From SIG607 sp045586405 (GTDB taxonomy: Bacteria; Bacillota; Clostridia; Oscillospirales; Acutalibacteraceae), in contig JAZNAG010000099.1 in assembly GCA_045586405.1 (NCBI GenBank), forward strand, positions 1 to 40,572: 40,572 bases of DNA. The letters are read 5' to 3'. Under the pieces are notes generated by a model that saw nothing but the letters and a program-made list of their open reading frames with translations, had not been told where the DNA came from and did no database searches. Shown one piece after another: positions 15,451 to 23,664 of the stretch. The translations under genes and the position numbers were made by a program. How positions within the stretch are numbered: position 1 is the first letter of the stretch; each line of letters opens with the position of its first letter.

Positions 15451-18400
15451 ATGAAAAAGTATATAAGCATACTGCTTACTTTGTGTCTGCTTCTCACCAC
15501 GCTTATAATTCCCGTTACCGTAAGCGCCCAAACCTTTGCCGGCGATACATATTATAAGTTCACCTTTGGAGAAGGCGGCACCGCTTATGGCGAATATGTT
15601 AGCGGACAGACTGCAACTTATAAGGGTACTACTTACTATCCTCTTATGGACCAGAAACCCGGCAGTACCACCGCTTCGGTTGACACCATTACCGATAAGG
15701 CTACTCAGCAGCCTGTCAGTACACTGCGCGTAGAGGGTTCGGCAGGCAGCCGTTGGAAGTTAGTTCCTTTAAAGGCTAATGGCGCTCCCTTTGAGGTAGC
15801 ACCTAACAGTTCTTATAAAGTGAAAATAAAAGCTTACATTGAAAGCAAAGCAAAATCAAGCCAGTTATTTGCAGGTCTTGCTGCTTATAAGACTAACGGA
15901 GCTTCAAGCCATGACGGTAGAACTACCTCTCAAGGTTGGTACAATGGTAATTTTGTAGCAAGTCAGGCTGTTCATTCACCATTCCTTTCAGGTAGTATAA
16001 TTGGAAGCTCATCAGCAGATAAAGTATTTACCGAATTTGATAGCGCGGATGCTTCACAGTGTTTTGAAGTTGAAAAAACTATTGCTACCGGTAATAATGC
16101 TGTATATGACGAAACAAACAATGCTTATAAATTTGTTTTTGACGTTATAGGAAGTGATGCTACTGTTGAAAACACCAACTATTTCTTCCTTTCGGGTTAT
16201 GGTGCTGAATTTACTGTTGATGAAGTAGCCTATTCAGACGTTATACACATTGCTGAAATTGAGATTACCAAAAATCCCGACAGTATTACTTTCGTAAACG
16301 GTAATACATCCACAAATGCGGTAGTTGAAGCAGGTCAGGTTATCGAATATCCTACTCTTGCTCATAGTAGAAACTATGACTATGTATGGTCGCTGTCAAG
16401 TGAGGAATATATTCCTGCTCCCGCTACAATGCCTGCAGGAAATATTACCGTTTACGCTGTGAAGAGTGAAATTATAGGCTTTGAAAACTATAAAGCTATT
16501 GATTATACCGATATTTCTAACCGCATAGAAGTTAGTTCTGATAAAACCTATAACGGCAGTAAGTATTCCCTTAAGTATGAAAATGTTGAGTATAAACTTG
16601 CCGAAAAAGTAACAGGCGGTAAGCCTTTCAGTTTTGACGGCAGTTACCATTTGTATTACTATACTTATGATGAAGAAAATGATAAGTATGATTTAGTTCC
16701 CGCGGGAAGCAATCCCACTTGGGAAGAGGGCAAATATTACATTCAGCGTGATGCAGGTCAAAGAGAACACTCTATTGATCTTTGGAAACTTGAGAGTAAT
16801 ACAAACTATAAGGTTTCCTTTAAGTATTATTTTGATGATAGCAGCCAGTGCGGCTTGACACTTAAACCATACTCTTCGGCTGTTAATAATATCTGGGATC
16901 AGACTATTTTCTATAATGATGGCAACGCCACCATAAATAAACCCGAAACTGCAGGTTGGCAGGAGGGAGAACTGTATTTTGCCACAGGTACCCTTACAAG
17001 CGCTACCGAATATCTTTATATTCAGCTTGTGAATACCGCTAATGATAATACAACTCCCGTAAAGGTTTATTTTGATGAATTTAAACTTGAAGTAAAGGTG
17101 CCAAACCAAGTGGATGATCCAAACGTTGAATACGGCAATGACCTTGTAAGCTACAATACTTTCGAAAATACCTCGGTAGTTTCAGATTACGGTTTTGTTG
17201 ATTACACTAACAATTATGTTATTGCCCGTGTAGATAAAAGCTATCTTAAAAACGGCAAGAAAACTTTGGACGAGTGGAGTATAAGCGGCAGAAACGGATT
17301 TGATGCTACCAATATTTCTATTGCAAATATGGGTTATGAAAGCAGTTATTCTTTGAAATTCAAGCAGGGCAGTGCCGAGAGCGGAAATACTGTTATTTAT
17401 AAAATTGCCGATATCGGTAATGGCTTGATTCTTGAAGATAAAACTACCTACAGACTTAGTTTTTATTACAGAGCAGACGGTATAAGCGATAAAGATTTAA
17501 CCTTTAGCTTTGTAAATGCTAAGGATAAGGAAAATATTGCTTACATTAACGACAGCAACACCCTTAAAATAGCGGCAGAGGATGTTAAGAGCGGCTGGAC
17601 CTATGTATCGGTTGACCTTACTACCGATTTTGATAATATTGACAGCGATATGAGCGGTTATGCCTTCTGCATACCTGCAATAGTTATAAATGCCGATATA
17701 AACGATACTGTAAGAACTGTTTATATGGATAATTTTGCTGTGTGCAAACCTCTTGGTAAGTCAATGGCATCAATTCTTACCGAAACCGCAACACAGCGCG
17801 CAGGTCAGCAGGCACTTCGCTTCTATTTTGACTATAATGCCGATGAAAACGGAAACCTGCTTTTAAGCGGCGATACCATAGAACTTAGTGCCAGAGGTAT
17901 TCTTATCTCTGCATCTTCTAAAAATGAAGAACTTGTTATTGACAATAATAAGGTTATCAAGAGCGAAAGAACCGATAACTTTGACCATTGTTGGAAGTAC
18001 GAAAACGGCGTTATGACCTTTAGCGCTCATATAACCGGATTTGACGCAGCTGATTCAAGAAAGATTCAGGTTCGTGGTTATGTAGTTCTTGCCGATGGTA
18101 CAGTAATGTACTCTCCTGTTTCTGAGTACAGCCTTGACGATGTTAAGGGTTATTACGATATTACCGCAAACTCTACCTATTATTCGTTAACTGACTCATC
18201 CGTTGCGTCTAAGGTTAAGTTTGAAGGTGCCAATGAAAAAACCGCCAACGGCTATACTTTCGACTGGAACGGCTCTGCCCTTGTTGTTACCGCTAAAACT
18301 GCAGGTAAAATGAAGGTTTATTTAAGCGGAAATGTTGCTAACCGTAACTTTACGCTTTATGTTGACGGCGAACTTGTAAGTGATAAACTTAAACCTGTTT

Positions 18401-19200
18401 CTGAGGGTAGCGGTAAATACAGCGTTACCTTAGATGTGGGTGAGTATCCCTCTGTTAAGGAAATAAGTTTTATCCGTCAGCAAGAAGCCGCTAACGGCAC
18501 CGCAGAAATTCTTGGTTTTGATATGTGCGGCGAACTTATGCAGAGTGAGGAAAATGAAATTCTTATTGAATTCCTCGGTGACTCCATTACCAGCGGTATG
18601 GGTGTTCATAGCATTCATCACGAGGATAACAGCGCCGCAAGAACCGATGACGGCACAAGCGCTTATGCCTTCCTTTCAGCGCAGTACCTTGGAGTTGACT
18701 ACCGTATACGCTCAAGAATCGGCATTGCCGTTGACAGAGGCTATGATGCAGAACGCAAGGTAGAAAAAAGCTGGCTTGCAAGTTATGACCTTGAAAACTG
18801 CTGGAGAGACCAGACTACTGCATATTCAGAGTCGAGACAGGCTGATATAGTTGTTATTTATCTTGGTACAAATGATATGCTGAGCGGTAGAGTGAATAAT
18901 CTTACGGCAAGTATGAAAGAATTGGCTGACAAGGTAAAAGGTTATAATCCCAATGCTAAAATCGTTTGGATAAACGGCGGTATGAGAGATTATGAAACCT
19001 ATCTTGAAGCAGCGCTTTCAGATTTGGGCGGTGAAACCGCAGGATATTATATGTGTAATATGCCTGAGGAATTTGCTCATAAGGACGGCAGTGGCAACTA
19101 TGTTAATACAGGTTACCACGGACATCCCGGCGCTGAACAGCAAAAGGTAATGGCTCATACCCTTATTGACTTTCTTAAAGAGAAAAATCTTGTAGATTAA
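15451..19200 (+). CDS. Large secreted multidomain carbohydrate esterase, CE2/SGNH-like
   Basis: A 1249-residue exported protein. Residues 1-26 are a signal peptide (MKK, hydrophobic core, Val-Ser-Ala before Gln27). The central part has at least two jelly-roll regions resembling carbohydrate-binding modules (about 330-550 and 570-770, both with tyrosine-rich SYxLKF or KYSLKY strands). Residues about 910-1035 form a further beta-sandwich like the N-terminal domain of family CE2 esterases. The C-terminal SGNH domain has FLGDSIT (nucleophile Ser1045), LGTNDM (Asn1141) and GYHGHPG (His1225). No Asp stands three residues before the His, which fits the Ser-His dyad known for CE2. It probably removes acetyl groups from plant polysaccharide outside the cell. 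No dockerin or sorting motif is seen. Gene-specific promoter and terminator indicate a monocistronic unit. Confidence 0.8.
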   Translation: MKKYISILLTLCLLLTTLIIPVTVSAQTFAGDTYYKFTFGEGGTAYGEYVSGQTATYKGTTYYPLMDQKPGSTTASVDTITDKATQQPVSTLRVEGSAGSRWKLVPLKANGAPFEVAPNSSYKVKIKAYIESKAKSSQLFAGLAAYKTNGASSHDGRTTSQGWYNGNFVASQAVHSPFLSGSIIGSSSADKVFTEFDSADASQCFEVEKTIATGNNAVYDETNNAYKFVFDVIGSDATVENTNYFFLSGYGAEFTVDEVAYSDVIHIAEIEITKNPDSITFVNGNTSTNAVVEAGQVIEYPTLAHSRNYDYVWSLSSEEYIPAPATMPAGNITVYAVKSEIIGFENYKAIDYTDISNRIEVSSDKTYNGSKYSLKYENVEYKLAEKVTGGKPFSFDGSYHLYYYTYDEENDKYDLVPAGSNPTWEEGKYYIQRDAGQREHSIDLWKLESNTNYKVSFKYYFDDSSQCGLTLKPYSSAVNNIWDQTIFYNDGNATINKPETAGWQEGELYFATGTLTSATEYLYIQLVNTANDNTTPVKVYFDEFKLEVKVPNQVDDPNVEYGNDLVSYNTFENTSVVSDYGFVDYTNNYVIARVDKSYLKNGKKTLDEWSISGRNGFDATNISIANMGYESSYSLKFKQGSAESGNTVIYKIADIGNGLILEDKTTYRLSFYYRADGISDKDLTFSFVNAKDKENIAYINDSNTLKIAAEDVKSGWTYVSVDLTTDFDNIDSDMSGYAFCIPAIVINADINDTVRTVYMDNFAVCKPLGKSMASILTETATQRAGQQALRFYFDYNADENGNLLLSGDTIELSARGILISASSKNEELVIDNNKVIKSERTDNFDHCWKYENGVMTFSAHITGFDAADSRKIQVRGYVVLADGTVMYSPVSEYSLDDVKGYYDITANSTYYSLTDSSVASKVKFEGANEKTANGYTFDWNGSALVVTAKTAGKMKVYLSGNVANRNFTLYVDGELVSDKLKPVSEGSGKYSVTLDVGEYPSVKEISFIRQQEAANGTAEILGFDMCGELMQSEENEILIEFLGDSITSGMGVHSIHHEDNSAARTDDGTSAYAFLSAQYLGVDYRIRSRIGIAVDRGYDAERKVEKSWLASYDLENCWRDQTTAYSESRQADIVVIYLGTNDMLSGRVNNLTASMKELADKVKGYNPNAKIVWINGGMRDYETYLEAALSDLGGETAGYYMCNMPEEFAHKDGSGNYVNTGYHGHPGAEQQKVMAHTLIDFLKEKNLVD

Positions 19201-19205
19201 ATTTT

Positions 19206-19240
19206 AAAAGGCTTTCGAAGCAATTCGAAAGCCTTTTATT
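19206..19240 (+). terminator. Terminator after the secreted esterase
   Basis: A perfect 14-bp stem (19206-19219 with 19224-19237) with a stable GCAA loop and a T-containing tail. Confidence 0.85.
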
Positions 19241-19340
19241 TAATGTTTACAATTTTGTAGTAATTGCAAATAATACTTTATTTTTCAGTCTTTTTAGTGT
19301 ATTATGTTATTTGTGTTATTTTGACTTGTAAGGAGATATT

Positions 19341-20912
19341 ATGTCTGAAAAAATACAAGAAGCAAATTGTATAGTGAAAGAAGTCACAAATTCAGAATAC
19401 ATATATACAAAAAAAGAAGAGAAACCGCTACCGTTAGGTGTAAAAATTGCTATTGTCATAGCCTCTATAATGTTGGTAGTTTCCCTTATGTTTGTCGTTG
19501 TTTGGGACGTTGTTACATACGACTGGCGGCAGGGCAATAAACCTGTTCCGTCTTTCCTTATGGATATTGGTATGTTTCAGGGCAGTTCTTTCCGCTATTT
19601 TGACGGTATTACCGTGAACGGTGTTGATATCGGTAATATGTCAGAAAAACGCGCTGTTCAGGCTATTAACGATGCACAAAACTTAAAGAAATTAGATTAT
19701 AATATAACCTTTGTTGCCGCAGATAAAAAAAGTACTCTTTCCGGTAAAGATATTGCTTTGTTGGTAGAAACAGATGAAGTTTTAAATGAGGCAAAAGAGT
19801 ATTGCATTTCGGTTATGCAGGGTAAAGCGTCAAAAGAAAACAAGTATTTTAATGCAGAGGTTTTTGTAGACAAAACGACTATGTCTGCTGTATTCGAAAG
19901 TCTTGCTTTGCAGCTGCACTGTGATCCTGTAGACGCTACCTTTGAAGGCATCGGTGAAGATGGTCTCATATTTGTTCCCCATATTGACGGAATTGATGTT
20001 GATGAGAATACTCTGACAAAGGATATAGAGAATTTTTTAAGAAGCGGTAAAACCGAGGATGAAATCAGTGTTACGCCTGCAAAAACTACACCTGCGAAAA
20101 TAACTACAGAAAGCCTTAAACAAAAAATAAAACTTATAGGTACTCATTCTACCTATGCAGGTAATGTTGCCAATTCAAATGCAAATATGAGAAAAGCTAT
20201 GCAGATGTGCAACGGCTCTGTAATTGAACCCGGTGGAATTTGGTCATTTAACGCCTGCACCGGTAACAGCAATTTGCCTTCGGGCGGCTGGCTTCCTTCA
20301 ACTGTTATTATAGCCGGTGAGTATGTTCAGGGCTACGGCGGCGGTATTTGTCAGGCAAGTACCACAATTTATAATGCGGCTCTATATGCTAATATGCAGG
20401 TGGTTACTCGCTATAATCACGCTTATCCGTCAACCTATGCCAAGGGAGGTCTTGATGCTACAATAGATTATCCGGGCAAGGATTTAAAGCTTCAGAACAA
20501 AAGTGCATATCCTATGTATATTCAGTGCATAATGGTGGGTAAAAAGCTGACTGTAAATATATACGGTTGTCCTGATTATTCTTTTGATAAAATAACCTTG
20601 AGTACAAACACCGAAGAAACGGTGGAGGGTAGTCACTATATAGTTGCTGCTTACCGTCATTATTGGAAGAATGGTGTAATTTTCAAAACTCAGCAGCTTC
20701 ACAGTTCACGCTATATTATAAAGGCTGAAGAAGAGGAAGAAGAAACTCCTACTCCCGAACCAACTCCTGAACCAACTCCCGAACCAACTCCTGAACCAAC
20801 TCCTGAACCAACTCCTGAACCAACTCCTGAACCAACTCCTGAACCAACTCCTACACCTGAATCTGAAAATTTGCCGACCACAGATAACTCTGACGGCAGT
20901 ACAGTAGAATAA
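19341..20912 (+). CDS. VanW-family membrane-anchored surface protein with Pro-Thr-Pro-Glu tail
   Basis: A 523-residue protein with a short cytoplasmic N-terminus and one transmembrane segment at 34-57, so most of it is outside the cell. Residues about 80-250 resemble the paired putative peptidoglycan-binding region usual before VanW (ITVNGVDIGNMSEKRAVQAI). Residues about 262-410 are the VanW domain: STYAGNVANSNANM, GGIWSFNACTG, GGGICQASTTIYNAAL and IDYPGKDLKLQN. VanW occurs in some vancomycin resistance clusters but its reaction is not established, and alone it does not imply resistance. The C-terminus (about 466-505) is a PTPE repeat, a likely wall-spanning spacer. AAGGAGA ahead of the ATG supports the start. 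Monocistronic, with its own terminator. Confidence 0.88.
   Translation: MSEKIQEANCIVKEVTNSEYIYTKKEEKPLPLGVKIAIVIASIMLVVSLMFVVVWDVVTYDWRQGNKPVPSFLMDIGMFQGSSFRYFDGITVNGVDIGNMSEKRAVQAINDAQNLKKLDYNITFVAADKKSTLSGKDIALLVETDEVLNEAKEYCISVMQGKASKENKYFNAEVFVDKTTMSAVFESLALQLHCDPVDATFEGIGEDGLIFVPHIDGIDVDENTLTKDIENFLRSGKTEDEISVTPAKTTPAKITTESLKQKIKLIGTHSTYAGNVANSNANMRKAMQMCNGSVIEPGGIWSFNACTGNSNLPSGGWLPSTVIIAGEYVQGYGGGICQASTTIYNAALYANMQVVTRYNHAYPSTYAKGGLDATIDYPGKDLKLQNKSAYPMYIQCIMVGKKLTVNIYGCPDYSFDKITLSTNTEETVEGSHYIVAAYRHYWKNGVIFKTQQLHSSRYIIKAEEEEEETPTPEPTPEPTPEPTPEPTPEPTPEPTPEPTPEPTPTPESENLPTTDNSDGSTVE
20748..20859 (+). repeat. 12-bp tandem repeat encoding Pro-Thr-Pro-Glu
   Basis: Seven intact copies of a 12-base unit CCAACTCCTGAA or its one-base variant run from 20760 to 20843, with degenerate copies at both ends. 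In-frame change of copy number would alter spacer length without a frameshift. Confidence 0.9.
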
Positions 20913-20915
20913 TTT

Positions 20916-20947
20916 AAAAGCCGATAGGAAAACCTATCGGCTTTTTT
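20916..20947 (+). terminator. Terminator after the VanW-family gene
   Basis: A perfect 13-bp stem (20916-20928 with 20933-20945), loop AAAA, T-run into 20947. Confidence 0.9.
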
Positions 20948-21008
20948 GTCGGTGAATGTCGCAGTTAAAAAGGATAATATGTATTTACCAAATATAAGGA
21001 GGATAAAA

Positions 21009-21236
21009 ATGGAAAGTGAAATAATAATTGCAATTATTTCTTTTTTCGGCACTATGGCAGGTACCCTTGGCGGTATAATAACATCGTCAAAACTTACGGG
21101 CTATCGCATAGAACAGCTTGAAAAAAAGGTAGAAATACATAACAACTTTGCAGGAAGAATGCCGGTTGTTGAAGAAAAGTTAAGGGTTATGAATCACAGA
21201 ATTTCCGACCTTGAAAATCAAATAAATGCAGAATAA
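21009..21236 (+). CDS. Small membrane/coiled-coil protein, phage-lysis-module-like
   Basis: A 75-residue protein. Residues 4-26 (EIIIAIISFFGTMAGTLGG) form one transmembrane helix. The rest is a charged coiled coil (RIEQLEKKVEIHNN, then VEEKLRVMNHRISDLENQI). AAGGAGG (20996-21002), six bases ahead, fixes ATG 21009; the frame is open further upstream but only inside the preceding terminator. Proteins of this layout are common beside holins and endolysins in Clostridial phages and also occur as stand-alone chromosomal genes; that comparison is from memory. No other phage gene is nearby. Function unknown. Confidence 0.75.
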   Translation: MESEIIIAIISFFGTMAGTLGGIITSSKLTGYRIEQLEKKVEIHNNFAGRMPVVEEKLRVMNHRISDLENQINAE

Positions 21237-21259
21237 AAACCCGAATTACTTCGGGTTTT
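21236..21259. terminator. Bidirectional terminator between convergent genes
   Basis: A 10-bp stem (21236-21245 with 21250-21259, loop TTAC) with A-run on the left and T-run on the right, so it serves both the small coiled-coil gene and the aminotransferase arriving from the right. Confidence 0.85.
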
Positions 21260-21261
21260 TT

Positions 21262-22434
21262 CTATTTTATTTCCTCTAAGAATTCGCCGATTCTTTCAAG
21301 AGCAGTTTTTATGTGCTCGGTAGAATAACAGTAGGAAGCACGTACGAAGCCTTCACCGCTGTCACCGAATGCAGTACCCGGTACCAAGGCAACTTTTTTT
21401 GAATATAATAACTTCTCGCAGAACTCGTCACTTGTCATACCTGTGCTTTTAATTGAAGGGAAGGCGTAAAATGCGCCTCTGGGTTCGCGGCAGGTAAGAC
21501 CTAAATCGTTAAAGCCCTTAACAATGATTTTGCGCCTTGTATCATACTCCTCAAGCATTTCTTTAACCTCAAAGTCACAACTTTTCAGAGCTTCAATAGC
21601 GGCATACTGTGAGGTGGTTGGAGCGCACATAATGGCAAACTGGTGAAGCTTTGTTATCTGACTGATAATAGGCTCAGGTCCGCAAACAAAACCAAGACGC
21701 CAGCCTGTCATTGAAAATGACTTTGAAAAACCGTTGATTACAACGGTTCTTTCTTTTAACGAGTCAATAGAAGCGGGTGAAACGTGACTGCGACCACCAA
21801 AAGTAAGCTCTGAGTAAATTTCGTCGGAAATAACAAGAATGTTAGTGCCTCTAAGAACTTCGCCCAGCGCTTCAAGGTCAGCCTTTTCCATAATAGCGCC
21901 CGTAGGATTACAGGGGTAGGGCAGAATAAGAGCTTTCGTTTTTGGGGTGATTTTTTCTATAAGCTCTTTAGCGGTAACCTTAAAATTGTTTTCGGCTTTG
22001 GTGTTTATAATAACCGGCACACCGCCGCATACCTGAGTAATGGGCTCATAGCATACGTAGCTTGGCTGGGGTATGATTATTTCGTCGCCGGGGTTGGTTA
22101 TAACTCTGATACAAGCGTCAATAGCTTCGCTTCCGCCAACCGTTACAAGTATTTCGCTGTCTGCACTGTATGTAAGTGAATATTTTCGGTTTAAATATTG
22201 CGAAATTTCCTCTCTGAGCGAGGCAAGGCCCCAGTTTGAAGAATAACGGGTTTTGCCTTTCTCCAGTGTTTTGATAGCGCAATTTCTTATTTTCCAAGGG
22301 GTAGGAAAGTCAGGCTCACCAACACCAAGCGAAATTACGCCTTCCATTGTATTCGCAATATCAAAAAACTTTCTAATACCTGACCACTTCACATCGCAGA
22401 TGGTATCGTTAAGTATTTTGTTATAGTCTATCAT
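21262..22434 (-). CDS. Class I/II PLP-dependent aminotransferase (aspartate type)
   Basis: A 390-residue fold-type I aminotransferase. The PLP lysine is Lys238 in NGFSKSFSMTGWRLG. Asn176 in PCNPTG, Asp204 and Tyr207 in VISDEIYSE contact the cofactor, and Arg246 precedes GFVCGP. It resembles the PatA/AspC-like group that transfers amino groups between amino acids and 2-oxoglutarate or related keto acids. The start codon overlaps the stop of the Lrp-family regulator by four bases, a pairing seen often in Firmicutes that suggests the regulator responds to an amino acid handled by the enzyme. Substrate specificity cannot be read from sequence. Confidence 0.88.
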   Translation of the reverse strand: MIDYNKILNDTICDVKWSGIRKFFDIANTMEGVISLGVGEPDFPTPWKIRNCAIKTLEKGKTRYSSNWGLASLREEISQYLNRKYSLTYSADSEILVTVGGSEAIDACIRVITNPGDEIIIPQPSYVCYEPITQVCGGVPVIINTKAENNFKVTAKELIEKITPKTKALILPYPCNPTGAIMEKADLEALGEVLRGTNILVISDEIYSELTFGGRSHVSPASIDSLKERTVVINGFSKSFSMTGWRLGFVCGPEPIISQITKLHQFAIMCAPTTSQYAAIEALKSCDFEVKEMLEEYDTRRKIIVKGFNDLGLTCREPRGAFYAFPSIKSTGMTSDEFCEKLLYSKKVALVPGTAFGDSGEGFVRASYCYSTEHIKTALERIGEFLEEIK

Positions 22435-22913
22435 AGTGAGAAGTTTCCTCTCTCGTCAACATCTGATGTACCAAGAGATACATTAAATTCTTTGTATCTG
22501 CGAAGTACGAAATGGGTAGCGGTAGAAGTTACCGATTCTATTGTTGAAAGTTCTTTGGCAACGAACTGTGCAACCTCGTGGAAAGATGCGCCCTTAACAA
22601 CAACGCTTAGGTCATAAACGCCCGACATAAGATAAACGGATTCTACCTGAGGATATTTAGCGATTTTTTCGGCTATTTCTTCAAAGCCATAGCCAACCTT
22701 GGGGGTAACTTTAAGCTCAATAATTGCAGAAACAGAATCACTTTCAACATTTTCCCAGTCAATAACGGTTTTATAGCCTCTTATAATACCGGTGTCTTCC
22801 ATTTCCTTTATTTCTTTTATTGCTTCTTCTTCGCTGATGCCCACAACGGTGGCTATATCCGCCGTGCTCATTTTAGCATCCTTACTTAAAAGCTTTAAAA
22901 TTTTCTTGTTCAT
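22431..22913 (-). CDS. Lrp/AsnC-family transcriptional regulator
   Basis: A 160-residue regulator. Residues 1-45 form the winged HTH (ILKLLSKDAKMSTADIATVV, then SEEEAIKEIKEMEDTGII). Residues about 60-140 are the RAM ligand-binding/oligomerisation domain, with SVYLMSGVYDLSVVVKG as the characteristic strand. Such proteins form octamers, bind amino acids and regulate amino acid metabolism. AGGAGG eight bases before the ATG is a strong ribosome binding site. It sits ten bases after the unknown 22924-23598 gene and overlaps the aminotransferase, so it probably controls this small transcription unit. Confidence 0.9.
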   Translation of the reverse strand: MNKKILKLLSKDAKMSTADIATVVGISEEEAIKEIKEMEDTGIIRGYKTVIDWENVESDSVSAIIELKVTPKVGYGFEEIAEKIAKYPQVESVYLMSGVYDLSVVVKGASFHEVAQFVAKELSTIESVTSTATHFVLRRYKEFNVSLGTSDVDERGNFSL

Positions 22914-22923
22914 AGTAACCCTC

Positions 22924-23598
22924 CTAATTTAGTTTATATACGCCGTCATTTGTTACTGCAAAACGGCGGTTGTCTGCTTCAATATACTGCTTTACGGGTT
23001 CCTCTAATTCTTCGAAAACCTCAAGAGAATATGTATTGAGGTTTACCTTTAAAATCTGGAAAGAACCCAAATTGCTGATGTAAGCGTATTCATCTTTAAT
23101 AAAAATATCACATGGATTAGAGAAGGGAGAGGATGCACCTCCGCCGATTCTCAGTTCCTCGCGCATTGTATTTATGTTGTATCTTACAAGTACATTGTGT
23201 TCGGGGAATGTTGCCCACAGCTTGTTTTCAAATACTGCAATGGCAGAGGGCGGCGAGTTTTTGTATAAAAGTTTGCCGGCCCATATAAACGAAGCGTCGG
23301 TATCAAGAAGCTCTACCGTACCGTCAACCTCAAGCACCATCATTTTTTCGCTTGGGAAAATAATGTTTTTACAGGTGAAATAGTTTTGCACCTGAATACA
23401 GTAAGAACGGTAATTTGCACCGAACTTTGAAAGCTGATAAATATTTTTTGCCACGTTTGTGGTTTTGTCATCATCAAAGGAGATCATTTTAAATGCGACA
23501 GTCATCTGTGTGTTGCTTTTTTCTTCGGCATAGGCAACAATTATACGGTTGTCACCGGGGATAATATGAAGAACTTCGCCTTCAAAAATTTTTGTCAC
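22924..23598 (-). CDS. Protein of unknown function with beta-propeller-like repeats
   Basis: A protein of about 224 residues that I do not recognise. It lacks a signal peptide and membrane helices and is rich in beta-strand patterns with recurring blocks such as GTVELLDTDASFIWAG, NKLWATFPEHNVLVRYN, EYAYISNLGSFQILKVN and RRFAVTNDGVYKLN, spaced as in NHL or WD-type propeller blades. The frame is open from GTG 23607, but AAAGGAG (23607-23613) overlaps that codon and is correctly spaced for GTG 23598. A TTGACA-17-TAAAAT promoter lies just upstream, and Lrp starts ten bases downstream. It may be a sensor or scaffold linked to the Lrp-aminotransferase pair, but this is only context. Confidence 0.65.
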   Translation of the reverse strand: MTKIFEGEVLHIIPGDNRIIVAYAEEKSNTQMTVAFKMISFDDDKTTNVAKNIYQLSKFGANYRSYCIQVQNYFTCKNIIFPSEKMMVLEVDGTVELLDTDASFIWAGKLLYKNSPPSAIAVFENKLWATFPEHNVLVRYNINTMREELRIGGGASSPFSNPCDIFIKDEYAYISNLGSFQILKVNLNTYSLEVFEELEEPVKQYIEADNRRFAVTNDGVYKLN

Positions 23599-23635
23599 AA
23601 TAATCACTCCTTTAATATAAATTCTAATTTATAAG

Positions 23636-23664
23636 ATTTTACTACAAATGTATTATAATGTCAA
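23636..23664 (-). promoter_or_regulatory. Internal promoter for the unknown-Lrp-aminotransferase unit
   Basis: On the minus strand, TTGACA (23664-23659), a 17-bp spacer and TAAAAT (23641-23636). The -35 box overlaps the last codons of the upstream PLP-lyase gene, whose stop is at 23653-23655. Confidence 0.75.

Noticed and set aside
20748..20859. Possible CRISPR array
   Set aside because: The repeats are 12 bases, tandem without spacers, and in frame in a coding sequence; no cas genes are present.
19341..20912. Vancomycin resistance locus
   Set aside because: VanW-domain proteins are common outside resistance clusters, and no VanA/B ligase, VanH or VanX gene is nearby.
20711..21052. Minus-strand frame with Gly-Val-Gly-Ser repeats
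   Set aside because: It is the antisense reading of the Pro-Thr-Pro-Glu repeat of the VanW gene.
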